A stretch of DNA of 64,000 bases from CAZKBP01 sp964551015 (lineage in GTDB: Bacteria; Bacteroidota; Bacteroidia; Cytophagales; Microscillaceae), in the NCBI GenBank assembly GCA_964551015.1, contig CAZKBP010000005.1:192543-256542 (forward strand), in the 5' to 3' direction. Position 1 is the stretch's first letter. Each line of letters starts with the position of its first letter. Below, piece by piece: positions 8,263-17,607 of this stretch. The position numbers and the translations under genes are program-made. The notes under the pieces are model-generated. The model did no database searches and had not been told where the DNA came from. It saw nothing but the letters and a program-made list of their open reading frames with translations.

Positions 8263-9240
8263 ATGAAAATTGTAGTATTAGATAGCCATACACTCAACCC
8301 CGGAGATTTGGATTGGGAGAGACTCGAGGCACTAGGTGAAATCGAGATATACAGTCGGAGTGCTCCCAAAGAAGTATTGCCTCGTGTGCAAGAAGCGGCC
8401 ATCATTCTGACCAACAAAGTCCCCTTGGGAGCCGATCGTATTCAGCAATTACCTGATCTTAAATACATTGGCGTAACCGCCACGGGTTATGACCTCGTAG
8501 ACTTGGAAGCAGCCAGTGAAAATAACATCATCGTGAGCAATGTGCCTGCTTATGGTACAGCAGCGGTAGCCCAGCACACGATTGCCTTATTGCTGGAGCT
8601 TTGCAATCACGTGGGGCACCACCAGATCAGTGTGCAAATGGGCGATTGGAGCCGTAACCCCGATTGGACTTATTGGAAAAACCCTTTACAAGAAATCGCG
8701 GGCAAGACTTTGGGCATCGTGGGTATGGGAAAAATTGGGCGCAGGGTAGGGGAGATCGCGCGTGCCTTTGGGATGACCATCCTCTACCACAGCCCAAGTG
8801 ATAAGCAAATAGCGTGGGCCGATTTTGTAGATTTAGAATTCCTTTTCATGCACAGTGATGTGGTGAGTTTGCATTTACCCCTCACGGACGAGAACCGAGC
8901 ATTTGTCAACAAAAGTCTGATTTGCAAGATGAAACCACAGGCTTTTCTGATCAATACGGCCAGAGGCGGCTTGATTCAAGAAGAAGACTTGGCCGAAGCA
9001 CTCAATGAAGGCCGAATCGCAGGGGCGGGCTTGGATGTGCTTTCAGAAGAGCCTCCCCCTTTGGATCATCCTTTGATTAAAGCTAAGAATGCTATTATCA
9101 CCCCCCACAATGCTTGGGGAGCCAAAGAATCAAGACAGCGATTGTTGGATATTGCCGTGGAGAACGTCAGTGCTTTTTTGGCAGGTGAACCCCAAAATGT
9201 GGTCAATCACCACTTCTTAGCCCGGCGTTTTGAAGCGTGA
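8263..9240 (+). CDS. D-2-hydroxyacid dehydrogenase (NAD-dependent)
   Basis: 325 residues, NAD-dependent reduction of a 2-keto acid to a D-2-hydroxy acid. From ATG 8263: nucleotide motif GMGKIG at 154-159, the substrate-binding Arg234 in NTARGG, Glu263 in SEEPP and the catalytic His282 in TPHNAWG. This is the full catalytic set. An ACT or other regulatory domain of long SerA forms is missing; the best family comparison is glycerate/hydroxypyruvate reductase. The gene ends 2 bases before the end of a class V aminotransferase on the other strand, a pairing that would fit serine or glyoxylate metabolism. The substrate is not proven. Confidence 0.88.
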   Translation: MKIVVLDSHTLNPGDLDWERLEALGEIEIYSRSAPKEVLPRVQEAAIILTNKVPLGADRIQQLPDLKYIGVTATGYDLVDLEAASENNIIVSNVPAYGTAAVAQHTIALLLELCNHVGHHQISVQMGDWSRNPDWTYWKNPLQEIAGKTLGIVGMGKIGRRVGEIARAFGMTILYHSPSDKQIAWADFVDLEFLFMHSDVVSLHLPLTDENRAFVNKSLICKMKPQAFLINTARGGLIQEEDLAEALNEGRIAGAGLDVLSEEPPPLDHPLIKAKNAIITPHNAWGAKESRQRLLDIAVENVSAFLAGEPQNVVNHHFLARRFEA

Positions 9241-9242
9241 GA

Positions 9243-10328
9243 TCAAACTTCCATCTCCGCTAGCTTCTGAATCAATTCGGTAAATTCCCAAATAGTATTA
9301 GCTGGAAAATTAGCGATCCGAATCTGTTTTTCCTTGTATTCTCCGTAGCCCGAGCCTACTACCAGGTTTGCTTGTGCCAGGGCTCCCAAAATCTGTGAAG
9401 ATTCTTCGCTGGTATTGGCCACGATGACCGTGTCGGAGCGGTGCGCTTCGTTTTGTACGAAAATTTCAAAGCCCTCCGTGTTGGCCAGAGTTTTATAAAT
9501 GGCTTGCGCTCCTGAGGCAATTTCCTGACGCATCATACCAATATCTCTTTGGAGCATATCTTTGGCGACTTGCCCCAGCAAATAAATGCTCAATACATTG
9601 GGTGTGCAGGGCGTTTGAAATTTTTTGAAATATTTCCACATATTGGTCAGGCGGTGATAAGTGCCGGTTACCAAGCCTTTGCTCTCCAAGCTTTCGGCCT
9701 TGGCTAAGCATTTTTCATTGACGAGCCATACCCCCAAACCCGCGGGCAAGCCAAAAGCCTTTTGTACGGAGAAGAAAGCACTATCTACTTTATTGTAATT
9801 GAGCACCGGATAGGGGGCCGAAGAAACCATATCTACTGCTACGATACTTTTGGGGAATTGATCCTTGATTTGATGAATATCTGAGACGGGCATAGTGACT
9901 CCCGCGCTGGTTTCGTTGTGCGTGAGAGCAATGAATTCGGGTGAGCTAGGAAAGTCAATTTCTGGTAATAAAAAGCCTTGCCCGAAAGGCACTTCGTGTT
10001 TCTTAGGTTTTTTCTGTAATAATTCTGCCGTTTGGTGGAAACGATTAGAAAAAGACCCATTGACTAGATGAAAAGGTTCTTCTTCTACACAATTCATCAG
10101 GAGTCTTTCCCAGATTTCGGTAGCCGAACCCGTGAAGAGCACGGCATAGTCATCGGGTAGCTGGAAAATTTCCTTGAGATATTCGTAAGTTTCTTGGTAA
10201 ATTTCCGAGAAGCGCGGACTCCGGTGTGAAATCGAGGGAATTTGTTCTTCCAAAGCTTTTTGTAGATGCTGAGGTACGGTAGGATAGAGGGCAGCAGGGC
10301 CAGGTGTGAAATAGCTCAAGGGTTTCAT
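9243..10328 (-). CDS. Class V aminotransferase, phosphoserine/alanine-glyoxylate type
   Basis: 361-residue PLP enzyme. It has FTPGPAALYP at the N-terminus, SISHRSPRFSEIY (substrate/phosphate region), LFTGSAT for the PLP phosphate, ALTHNETSAG, the aspartate in VDMVSSAP, and the Schiff-base Lys190 in FSVQKAFGLPAG. Fold and motifs match the phosphoserine and alanine-glyoxylate aminotransferase branch; which substrate is used cannot be decided here. It is convergent with the D-2-hydroxyacid dehydrogenase gene. Together they could carry out the 3-phosphoglycerate to phosphoserine steps, but this is inference. Confidence 0.8.
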   Translation of the reverse strand: MKPLSYFTPGPAALYPTVPQHLQKALEEQIPSISHRSPRFSEIYQETYEYLKEIFQLPDDYAVLFTGSATEIWERLLMNCVEEEPFHLVNGSFSNRFHQTAELLQKKPKKHEVPFGQGFLLPEIDFPSSPEFIALTHNETSAGVTMPVSDIHQIKDQFPKSIVAVDMVSSAPYPVLNYNKVDSAFFSVQKAFGLPAGLGVWLVNEKCLAKAESLESKGLVTGTYHRLTNMWKYFKKFQTPCTPNVLSIYLLGQVAKDMLQRDIGMMRQEIASGAQAIYKTLANTEGFEIFVQNEAHRSDTVIVANTSEESSQILGALAQANLVVGSGYGEYKEKQIRIANFPANTIWEFTELIQKLAEMEV

Positions 10329-10390
10329 CTGAGAAGGTAATTTTGGTTTTTGGAGGCAAGATAGGTATTTTTTGGAAATTTAGCGGTTCG

Positions 10391-10849
10391 CTAGTAAACT
10401 TCCTGAATTTCAATCTCACGACCATTCAAGATAATTTTTTCTCCAGCTTGTTTTTGTAGTAAAAGCTGACTAATAGGAGCCTGTGCTGAGATGCAATAGT
10501 AAGTTTGCTCGTCTAGGGCTACTTTGCCCAATGCTACGGAAATAAAATATTTACCCTGATTCGTGATGACTAAACTGCCTAACTGCGCTTGATGGAAGGT
10601 TTTTCGGGGGTCAATTTGAGTGAGTTGATGCTGAATTTGTCGGGCTTGGGCGAGCTGTTTTTGAGCTTTGGCCTCCTCGATTTGTACCATGGCGCGTCCG
10701 GTTTCGTATTTATCGCCCACGCTACTTTTGGTTTCGTTATTACGAGCTTCGGCTAGGGACGCCAGGCTTTTCTGTAGTTCTGCGGTTTGAGTTTGTACAC
10801 GTAAGGTACATATGTGGTGGAGGGCGATTTTGACTTGAGGGTAGTTCAT
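10391..10849 (-). CDS. GreA-like C-terminal-domain protein (often labelled 3-oxoacyl-ACP synthase)
   Basis: 152 residues. The first 80 form a helical hairpin with the conserved NNETKSSVGDKYETGRAM stretch. The second half is a small beta domain (GSLVITNQGKYFIS ... SAQAPISQLLLQKQAGEKI) like the FKBP-like C-terminal domain of GreA/GreB. Homologues in Bacteroidota are frequently mis-labelled 3-oxoacyl-ACP synthase; nothing here supports ketosynthase activity. A role near RNA polymerase is possible but unproven. The next gene on the same strand, YwbE-like, lies 34 bases upstream, suggesting one transcript. Confidence 0.65.
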   Translation of the reverse strand: MNYPQVKIALHHICTLRVQTQTAELQKSLASLAEARNNETKSSVGDKYETGRAMVQIEEAKAQKQLAQARQIQHQLTQIDPRKTFHQAQLGSLVITNQGKYFISVALGKVALDEQTYYCISAQAPISQLLLQKQAGEKIILNGREIEIQEVY

Positions 10850-10883
10850 GGAGTTGTTTTTTAGGGAATTCGAGATGGGGGCT

Positions 10884-11084
10884 TTATTCTTCTAGAATCT
10901 TTTTCACCCGACCTACTTCTCCGGTTTCAAGCTCTACCTTGATGCCGTGCGGATGTTGAGCTGATTTGGTGAGGATACGGCGTACCACTCCCTCGGTGAG
11001 TTCTCCGGTGGGTTGATCTTGTTTTTGGACGATGGCGACGGCTTGGCCGACTCGGATGTCAGCCCGGTTTTTTCCGTTAGGCAT
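10884..11084 (-). CDS. YwbE-family protein
   Basis: 66-residue basic protein matching the YwbE (DUF2196) family, with the signature VGQAVAIVQKQDQPTGELTE, then HPHGIKVELETGEVGRVK. The fold is a small beta barrel (KOW/SH3-like) and the function is unknown. It is probably cotranscribed with the GreA-like gene downstream. Confidence 0.88.
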   Translation of the reverse strand: MPNGKNRADIRVGQAVAIVQKQDQPTGELTEGVVRRILTKSAQHPHGIKVELETGEVGRVKKILEE

Positions 11085-11255
11085 AATGACTTTTTGGTGA
11101 ATGGGTTTGAATGTAAATCTAGTACAGAATTTAGCAGTCTCCTAACTTTATCCAAAAGGCGAGAAATAGTTGGGTACTGATGGAAACTCGCTTATTTTCT
11201 CGCATATTTGAGCAACGTAACGAGTAAGACTAATCAGAAGCTAAATGTCTTTTCT

Positions 11256-11852
11256 ATGAAAATGCTAATTTTTCTTTCTTCCTTATTGATTTTATCTTCC
11301 TTGCAAGCCCAAGAATCAAACTCTTCTCGTTTGCCTTATCGGCAAATTCCAGCATACCCAGAATCTTATGTTGCGGGTAATGTTCTTGCGCGGATGATTG
11401 ACGGCTTGGGCTATCGCTTTTATTGGGCCACGGAAGAATTGAGGGAGAAGGATTTGGCCTACAAACCTTCCTCGGATGCCCGAACTACCCTCGAGACCAT
11501 TGCCCATATCCACGAATTATCTCTCGCCGTTGCCAACGCTTCCCAAAACTTACCCAATACCCGATCTGATAACGCAACTGAACCCACATTCGCCGAGCTT
11601 CGGCAACAGACCCTAGAAAATCTCCAAAAAGCCAGTACATTTTTCCAAGATAAAACCGCCGAGGAGCTAAGTGAACTCAGTGTGGCTTTTCAACGAGGAG
11701 ATGATGTCCGTGAATTTCCTCTCTGGCATCTGATGAACGGTCAACTAGCGGATGCGCTCTATCATACGGGGCAGGTGGTGGCTTTTCGGCGGGCTTCAGG
11801 GAATCCGCAAAACCCCAAGGTCAGTGTTTTTTCTGGTAAGACAAGAGAGTAA
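11256..11852 (+). CDS. Exported DinB-like protein
   Basis: 198 residues from ATG 11256. A signal peptide (MKMLIFLSSLLILSSLQAQ) exports it. The mature part resembles the DinB/YfiT-like four-helix bundle, with metal-ligand-type histidines in IAHIHELS and in ALYHTGQVVAFRRASG near the C-terminus. Such proteins are metal-dependent thiol transferases or of unknown function. The open frame extends upstream to 11208, but that would bury the signal peptide. It is convergent with the sulfotransferase gene. Confidence 0.7.
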   Translation: MKMLIFLSSLLILSSLQAQESNSSRLPYRQIPAYPESYVAGNVLARMIDGLGYRFYWATEELREKDLAYKPSSDARTTLETIAHIHELSLAVANASQNLPNTRSDNATEPTFAELRQQTLENLQKASTFFQDKTAEELSELSVAFQRGDDVREFPLWHLMNGQLADALYHTGQVVAFRRASGNPQNPKVSVFSGKTRE

Positions 11853-11884
11853 ACCTCTCGAGTAGAATTACACGCTTTTTTGGG

Positions 11885-12682
11885 TTATACTGCCTCTTTT
11901 AATTTTTCTATTAGTTGATATTCAGGCTCTAATTGCTCACGCAGACGTGCTAATGTTTTTCCTTCTAGATTTGTCTTCCAAACAGACTGGTTATGAGAAG
12001 ATAAGGGCAGTCTCCAACCTGTTATTTCTTCCAAGCTTGCTAAACCACTGGCGAAGTCTTCGTTGTAGATAATCTTATCTAGCGATAGCAAATTGTCCAA
12101 AGCCTCGTTTATCTCAAAGGTTTTTGAGAACATGTACAACTGATTGAGCAGATGTTTTCGGGGAATATTATCCAAAAAGTTGCTAAAAGAACTACCAAGC
12201 CAGGGTCCTTCGTTTTTCATACAGGGGTGATCTATTTTATTAATTTGATAACCTTTGAGCATATTATAATGGGAAATGACTCGCTTGACCGGATCTCTCA
12301 GGCAGGTGAAAATGATAGCCCAAGCGGGTAAGGTCAATTGATGTAGTGGAGCGTGTGAAAAGGCAAAGGAAAAATCTCCTTGATTAATTAATGGCAAATT
12401 CCATCCAACAAAAACTTTCTTGTCTCTCAATATTCTGTTATTACGTTTCTTAGCTAAATCTCTGAATAAAGCCGCCCCGTCTTGCTTAGTTTGGTTTGAT
12501 AAAAATGCAATATTGATACTAGTCCCGCCTGTTTTTCTGATATGCACGTGGTAGATAGGACGTTCGTCTTTTCTCAGCATCCAAGCTACTTTCATATCTT
12601 CTGCCTGATCTAATAGCTTATCCCTTTCGTGAATTAATCTGTTTTCTATCTTTCTTAGAAAAAGTGGGGTTAAGTAATGCAT
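11885..12682 (-). CDS. Sulfotransferase family protein
   Basis: 265 residues. HIRKTGGTSINIAF near residue 47-60 is the 5'-phosphosulfate loop that binds PAPS, and FTCLRDPVKRVISHY near 128-142 is the 3'-phosphate site. This is the layout of Sulfotransfer_2 / carbohydrate sulfotransferases. There is no signal peptide. It is likely to transfer sulfate to a glycan or lipid; the acceptor is unknown. No other polysaccharide genes are nearby, so it stands alone. Confidence 0.8.
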   Translation of the reverse strand: MHYLTPLFLRKIENRLIHERDKLLDQAEDMKVAWMLRKDERPIYHVHIRKTGGTSINIAFLSNQTKQDGAALFRDLAKKRNNRILRDKKVFVGWNLPLINQGDFSFAFSHAPLHQLTLPAWAIIFTCLRDPVKRVISHYNMLKGYQINKIDHPCMKNEGPWLGSSFSNFLDNIPRKHLLNQLYMFSKTFEINEALDNLLSLDKIIYNEDFASGLASLEEITGWRLPLSSHNQSVWKTNLEGKTLARLREQLEPEYQLIEKLKEAV

Positions 12683-12978
12683 TTAGATACGGGGTAATTT
12701 TTTTGAAAAGGCAAAACCCTACTGGTTTTCCTCTGAATCTCTAAATTTATCAGAATCTGAGGATTTAACAAGTATCATTCTATTTGTTAACACGAGTCGA
12801 GAGATTTACAAATTGTCCAACAGCGTATCAGTTGTTTCACCTGATGCTTGGTATGGGAAGAATTTCGGTTGAAGCTATTGATATCATATAGACTACTCTG
12901 CACCTAAATCTACAAAAAAAAGCGGGAGAAAATTTCTCTCGCTTTTCGGACTCGATTTATGAAAAAAGATTCGCTAGA
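12683..12978. other. Spacer between sulfotransferase start and cox operon end
   Basis: 296 bases without a gene. The right part holds the cox terminator described separately. No clear TAnnTTTG promoter is seen for the sulfotransferase gene. Confidence 0.5.
12912..12946 (-). terminator. Terminator of the coxGSLM operon
   Basis: On the minus strand, AAAAGCGAGAGAAA pairs with TTTCTCCCGCTTTT (one mismatch) and is followed by a U-run. It lies 33 bases after the coxM stop. The hairpin is nearly symmetric, so it could act in both directions. Confidence 0.75.
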
Positions 12979-13833
12979 TTAATTCGCGATTTCCATTAAG
13001 GCTCTTTTGGCGTAGACCTTGGCCAAGTGCTTACGGTACTCTTCTGAGGCGAAATGGTCGCTCATAATGGATACACCTTCGGCTGCTTGTTGAGTCGCCG
13101 CTTCAATTGTAGCCAGATCAGGAGCTTTACCTGTCAAGGCTTGCTCCACGGCACTATCTCGGAAGGCACTTTCGGATACACCTGTAAAGGCCACTTTCAC
13201 ATCTTCACAAACGCCATTGCTACGCTTAATCATCACCGCACAACCCACGATGGCAAAGCGTGAGGCAGGTTGCACGAATTTCACGTAAGTAGATCTAGTG
13301 TCAGCGGGCGTAACTGGAACCCGAATCTCGGTTAAGATTTCGTCTTCTTCCAAGGCCGTCATAAAAATTCCCGTGAAGAAGTCCGAAGCAGGAATGACCC
13401 TTTCCCCGTTGGGGCCTTTGACCACGATCTCGGCTTCGGTCGCGAGCATGGAGGCCGGCCAATCGGCAGCTGGGTCGGCGTGGGCCAAGCTTCCGCCCAA
13501 GGTTCCAACATTACGGACTTGTACATCGCCAATGGTCGCTCCCGCCTGAGAAATCAAAGGTACTTTCTCTTGAATCAATTTAGAAGCGACCAAATCTTGG
13601 TGGGTGGTAGCGGCTCCGATCAAGATTTTATCGCCATCTTCTTTGATGTAACGTAAGCCCGAAATGCGGGCAATATCAATCAATTTGGTGGGAATGCTCA
13701 GGCGAAGTTTCATGGCCGGAAGCAAGCTATGGCCTCCGGCTAAGATTTTGGCGTCCATACTGTGTTCTTGAAGCAACTGAATGGCTTCCTCTACACTATT
13801 GGCTCGAATATAATCAAATGCATTGGGTATCAT
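12979..13833 (-). CDS. coxM: Molybdenum hydroxylase FAD-binding subunit, CoxM-like
   Basis: 284-residue medium subunit of the CO dehydrogenase/xanthine dehydrogenase family. It binds FAD and passes electrons from the iron-sulfur subunit to the acceptor. FAD motifs are KILAGGHSLLPAMKLR (about residues 29-44) and TIGDVQVRNVGTLGGSLAHADP (about 101-122). A typical C-terminal CO_deh_flav_C domain follows. It is the last gene of coxG-S-L-M, 14 bases after coxL. An AAGGAGG sequence sits 6 bases before the ATG, which is unusual for Bacteroidota. Confidence 0.9.
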   Translation of the reverse strand: MIPNAFDYIRANSVEEAIQLLQEHSMDAKILAGGHSLLPAMKLRLSIPTKLIDIARISGLRYIKEDGDKILIGAATTHQDLVASKLIQEKVPLISQAGATIGDVQVRNVGTLGGSLAHADPAADWPASMLATEAEIVVKGPNGERVIPASDFFTGIFMTALEEDEILTEIRVPVTPADTRSTYVKFVQPASRFAIVGCAVMIKRSNGVCEDVKVAFTGVSESAFRDSAVEQALTGKAPDLATIEAATQQAAEGVSIMSDHFASEEYRKHLAKVYAKRALMEIAN

Positions 13834-13847
13834 AATTTGCCTCCTTT

Positions 13848-16247
13848 TTAGTTTGCATGACCATTTTTACCATTGCCATTCGTGCCCATATGAATGGCTC
13901 TCCAGACTTTCTCGGGGGTTACGGGCATTTGCATATCCTTGACCCCATAAGGCGAAAGCGCATCTACTACGGCATTGACTACCGCGGGAGTAGAACCAAT
14001 CGTTCCGGCTTCTCCGGCTCCTTTTACGCCCAACGGGTTGTGCGGACAAGGTGTAACCGTACGGTCTACTTCAAACATCGGTAAATCATCGGCACGAGGC
14101 ATGGTATAGTCCATGTAAGAACCATTGATTAATTGTCCGTCCTCGTCGTAGAGAGCAGCTTCGTAAAGAGCTTGACCAATTCCTTGGGCAATGCCCCCGT
14201 GGATTTGCCCGTCTACGATCATAGGGTTGATGACATTTCCTACATCATCACAGGCAATAAAGCGTTTGACTTGCACTTTCCCCGTGTCGGGGTCAATTTC
14301 TACCACGCAGATATGCGCTCCGTAGGGATAGGTAAAGTTGGCTGGATCATAGAAACTAGCGAAATCCAATCCTGGTTCTAAGCCCTGCGGATAATCGTGG
14401 GGTACGTAAGCGGTCAAGGCAATGTCTCCAAAGCCGATGGACTTATCTGTTCCTTTGACCGTCCATTTTCCCTCAGCAAATTCTAAATCCTCTTCGGAAG
14501 CTTCTAGTTTGTGGGCGGCAATTTTGGCTCCTTTTTCCAAAACTTTTTCAATGCTTTTCACAATGGCACTTCCTCCCACGGCCAAGCTACGAGAGCCGTA
14601 AGTTCCCATTCCAAAGCCCACCGACTCGGAATCACCGTGTACGATTTCTACGTCTTCTAAGCCAATGCCAAATTTATCGGCTACTACTTGGGCAAAAGTC
14701 GTTTCGTGTCCTTGTCCGTGCGAGTGTGCTCCTGTGTAAACGCTTACTTTTCCGGTGGGTTGTACGCGCACCTGTGCCGATTCGTATAATCCGGCTCTTG
14801 CTCCCAAAGCACCCACCACGGCGGAAGGGGCAATACCGCAGGCTTCTACATAAGTAGAAAAGCCAATTCCCATGATTCGTCCTTGTTTGCGAGCTTCTTC
14901 TTGCTCTTTGCGCAGATTTTCGTAGTCGGCCATCTGCAACGCTTTTTTCAGCACCTCTTCGTAATTACCGCTATCGTATTGGAGAGCAACCTGAGTTTGG
15001 TAGCCAGGTTCATTGACGCCATCGAATGGAGGGATAAAGTTTTTAAAGCGAAGCTCCGCCGGATCAACTTTCATTTCTAAGGCGGCCGTATCTAGCAAAC
15101 GCTCTAAGAGATAAGTTGCCTCAGGGCGACCTGCGCCACGATAGGCATCCACGGGTGTGGTATGGGTGAAAACCCCTTTTAGATCAATATGAATGGCGGG
15201 TGTAGTATAAAGCCCCTGCAAAAGCGTACCGTGCAGGTAAGTGGGAACGGCAGGCGCGAAAGTGGAAAGATAAGCTCCTAAATTGGCAAAAGTATTGACA
15301 CGTAATCCGACAATTTTACCATCTTGGTCGAAGCCCATTTCGGCCTTGGTCACGTGGTCGCGACCGTGGGCATCGGTCATAAAGCTTTCACTACGTTCGG
15401 CTGTCCACTTCACGGGGCGGTTGATTCTTTGAGAGCACCAGATCATCAAGGCTTCCTCGGCATAATGGAAGATTTTACTACCAAAACCACCTCCCACATC
15501 GGGCGAAATGACTCGTACTTTATGCTCAGGAATGCCGAGCACGAAGGCACTCATCAACAAGCGAATCAAGTGTGGATTTTGTGAACTGGTGTAAAGCGTG
15601 TATTTATCAGAAGCTTCCTCGTAATGGCCGATGGCCGAGCGCGGCTCGATGGCATTGGGGATAACCCTTTGGTTCACAAACTCCAGAGTGGTAATATGAT
15701 CTGCTCCCGCCATGGCCTGGTCGGTTTTTTCTTTGTCGCCCAATTCCCAGTCAAAAGAAAGGTTTCCCGGAGCTTCGTCGTGAACGAGAGGCGCGCCTTC
15801 CTGTGTGGCTTTTTTGGCATCCACTACGGCGGGGAGTTCTTCATATTCTACCATCACCGCTTCGGCAGCATCCTTAGCGGTTTCACGACTTTCAGCGATG
15901 ACAATGGCGACGGCATCGCCCATGTAGCGAGCCTTGTCGGCTACTAAAAGCGGATGAAGAGGCTCTTTCATTTCGTCGCCATTCTTGAAGTTAACCTGCC
16001 AGCCACAGGGCACGCCCCCTACCTCAGAGTCGGCAATGTCCTTGCCTGTAAAGATGGCAATCACGCCTTCCATGGCCTGAGCTTCGGAGGTATCAATTTC
16101 TAAAATACGTGCGTGAGCATAGGGGCTTCTGACCAAATAGGCATAGGTCATGTGAGGAAGGACGATGTCGTCGGTGTAATTTCCTTTCCCGGTAATAAAG
16201 CGTTTGTCTTCTACACGTTTTACTGCTTGTCCGATCATACTAGCCAT
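13848..16247 (-). CDS. coxL: Molybdenum hydroxylase large subunit, CoxL form II type
   Basis: 799 residues from ATG 16247, the molybdopterin-binding catalytic subunit. GGGFGSK at 252-258 contacts the cofactor, and the catalytic base is Glu746 in GVKGAGEAGT. The active-site loop reads AYRGAGR (368-374). True form I CO dehydrogenases have AYxCSFR, with the copper-binding Cys, so this enzyme lacks that Cys and is form II. Its substrate may be CO at low affinity or an aldehyde or purine. The C-terminus ends in a Gly/Asn-rich tail. An AAGGAGG lies 7 bases before the ATG, and the gene overlaps coxS by 8 bases. The longer TTG start at 16253 is less likely. Confidence 0.9.
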   Translation of the reverse strand: MASMIGQAVKRVEDKRFITGKGNYTDDIVLPHMTYAYLVRSPYAHARILEIDTSEAQAMEGVIAIFTGKDIADSEVGGVPCGWQVNFKNGDEMKEPLHPLLVADKARYMGDAVAIVIAESRETAKDAAEAVMVEYEELPAVVDAKKATQEGAPLVHDEAPGNLSFDWELGDKEKTDQAMAGADHITTLEFVNQRVIPNAIEPRSAIGHYEEASDKYTLYTSSQNPHLIRLLMSAFVLGIPEHKVRVISPDVGGGFGSKIFHYAEEALMIWCSQRINRPVKWTAERSESFMTDAHGRDHVTKAEMGFDQDGKIVGLRVNTFANLGAYLSTFAPAVPTYLHGTLLQGLYTTPAIHIDLKGVFTHTTPVDAYRGAGRPEATYLLERLLDTAALEMKVDPAELRFKNFIPPFDGVNEPGYQTQVALQYDSGNYEEVLKKALQMADYENLRKEQEEARKQGRIMGIGFSTYVEACGIAPSAVVGALGARAGLYESAQVRVQPTGKVSVYTGAHSHGQGHETTFAQVVADKFGIGLEDVEIVHGDSESVGFGMGTYGSRSLAVGGSAIVKSIEKVLEKGAKIAAHKLEASEEDLEFAEGKWTVKGTDKSIGFGDIALTAYVPHDYPQGLEPGLDFASFYDPANFTYPYGAHICVVEIDPDTGKVQVKRFIACDDVGNVINPMIVDGQIHGGIAQGIGQALYEAALYDEDGQLINGSYMDYTMPRADDLPMFEVDRTVTPCPHNPLGVKGAGEAGTIGSTPAVVNAVVDALSPYGVKDMQMPVTPEKVWRAIHMGTNGNGKNGHAN

Positions 16248-16725
16248 GGACAACCTCCTTTCTCATTTTTTCAGCTGCGTATTGCACGGCTTTCACGATA
16301 TTGTGATAACCCGTACAACGACAGAAATTACCTTCCAGTGCGTGGCGAATTTCTTCTTCGCTGGGCGCATCATTTTTTTGTAAAAGATCAGCTGCGGCCA
16401 TAATCATACCTGGGGTACAGAAGCCGCACTGTAGGCCGTGTTCTTCACGGAAGCCTTCTTGCAGAGGGTGCAGCTCTCCATTTTGGCTCATACCTTCTAT
16501 GGTGGTGATTTCCGAGCCATCGGCTTGGGCAGTTAATAAAGTACAAGCTTTTACAGCTTTACCATCCATTGTGATCGTACAAGCCCCACAACCACTGGTA
16601 TCACAACCGATGTGGGTTCCGGTCAGGCGCAGGGTGTCGCGGAGATAGTAGACCAAAAGTTGGCGAGCGTCTACCTCGTGACTTTGGGCTTTACCATTGA
16701 CTTTAATATTGACAGTTATTCCCAT
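16240..16725 (-). CDS. coxS: Molybdenum hydroxylase [2Fe-2S] subunit, CoxS-like
   Basis: 161-residue small subunit. The plant-ferredoxin-like N-terminal domain has GCDTSGCGACTI plus Cys76-region KACTLL for the first [2Fe-2S] cluster. The helical C-terminal domain has CGFCTPGM and NFCRCTGYHNIV for the second. It carries electrons from the molybdenum site to FAD. Gene order S-L-M is that of form II clusters; form I clusters are M-S-L. The stop overlaps the coxL start. Its own ATG has no Shine-Dalgarno, unlike coxL and coxM. Confidence 0.93.
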   Translation of the reverse strand: MGITVNIKVNGKAQSHEVDARQLLVYYLRDTLRLTGTHIGCDTSGCGACTITMDGKAVKACTLLTAQADGSEITTIEGMSQNGELHPLQEGFREEHGLQCGFCTPGMIMAAADLLQKNDAPSEEEIRHALEGNFCRCTGYHNIVKAVQYAAEKMRKEVVHG

Positions 16726-16882
16726 TTATTGGACAGGTTTAGTATTGATGAATAAAAGATTTATGATTCGGAGATTATAAAATTATCCCCTGTGTATTTG
16801 ATCAGAAGCTTTCAGTTCAGTGAAGAGAGAAAGTATTTTATTGAAACTAAAAGCTAACTGCTGAAAACTAATCGTGCTTAAC

Positions 16883-17437
16883 TTAGCTGACCGCTTTTTG
16901 GGCTTCGGCTTGGGAGGTTTTTTTCTTCCCAAAGAACCACTGAATCATACGGATCAATTTTTTCCACCAAGGAAGTTTTTTGACTTCTTGACCTTGGCTT
17001 AGGAGTATTTCATTTTCCAAGGACTCGAAAAATTGGTTCGTAAGCGTATTGGCAACCCCACTCAGGACGCGCTGCCCCGTGCGGGAGAGGGTTCCACTGA
17101 GTTTGGCGTCGCCAGCGAAGAGAATTTCGGTTTGGTTATTGCCAGCCGCTTGTAATTTGATACTGCCTTGGGCGTTGACATTCCCCATACGGCTACTTTG
17201 CTTCATTTTGAGGATGAAACTTTGGGGAGGGATTTTATCTACGACTTCCATCGTGCCTTTGAAAGCTCCGTTGACAGGCCCCATTTTGATTTGAGAATTG
17301 GCTTTGTACTTGTCATCGCCTTGAGCCTCGAGGGTGTCTAAACCTGGGATCACTTTGGTAAGGATATCAGGGTCCAGCATCATTTTCCAGACCGTTTCGG
17401 GGGAAGCGTTGAGTTTATGGCTGCCTTCTAGGTGCAT
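16883..17437 (-). CDS. coxG: CoxG/SRPBCC-family protein
   Basis: 184 residues of the CO dehydrogenase subunit G (CoxG) type: an SRPBCC/Bet v1-like fold beginning LEGSHKLNASPETVWKMMLD, with the family's IKMGPVNGAFKGTMEV in the middle. A C-terminal tail (KLPWWKKLIRMIQWFFG) looks amphipathic, in keeping with membrane recruitment of the enzyme known for CoxG proteins. It lies 157 bases upstream of coxS on the same strand. The CoxD/CoxE maturation genes (MoxR ATPase and VWA protein) are not in this neighbourhood. Confidence 0.85.
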   Translation of the reverse strand: MHLEGSHKLNASPETVWKMMLDPDILTKVIPGLDTLEAQGDDKYKANSQIKMGPVNGAFKGTMEVVDKIPPQSFILKMKQSSRMGNVNAQGSIKLQAAGNNQTEILFAGDAKLSGTLSRTGQRVLSGVANTLTNQFFESLENEILLSQGQEVKKLPWWKKLIRMIQWFFGKKKTSQAEAQKAVS

Positions 17438-17607
17438 AATTTTGTTCTGTAAAAATTACAAATGAATGTGCTTATCTTTATAAAAATGAATTTTACAGTA
17501 ATTATCAAAATTATGCAAATCTTTCTAATGATTTTTCAAAGCCTGTTCTTGTTTAGACTGCTTAAAAATTAGAAGGGCAAAGAATATTTGGTATACAATA
17601 CAGCAAA

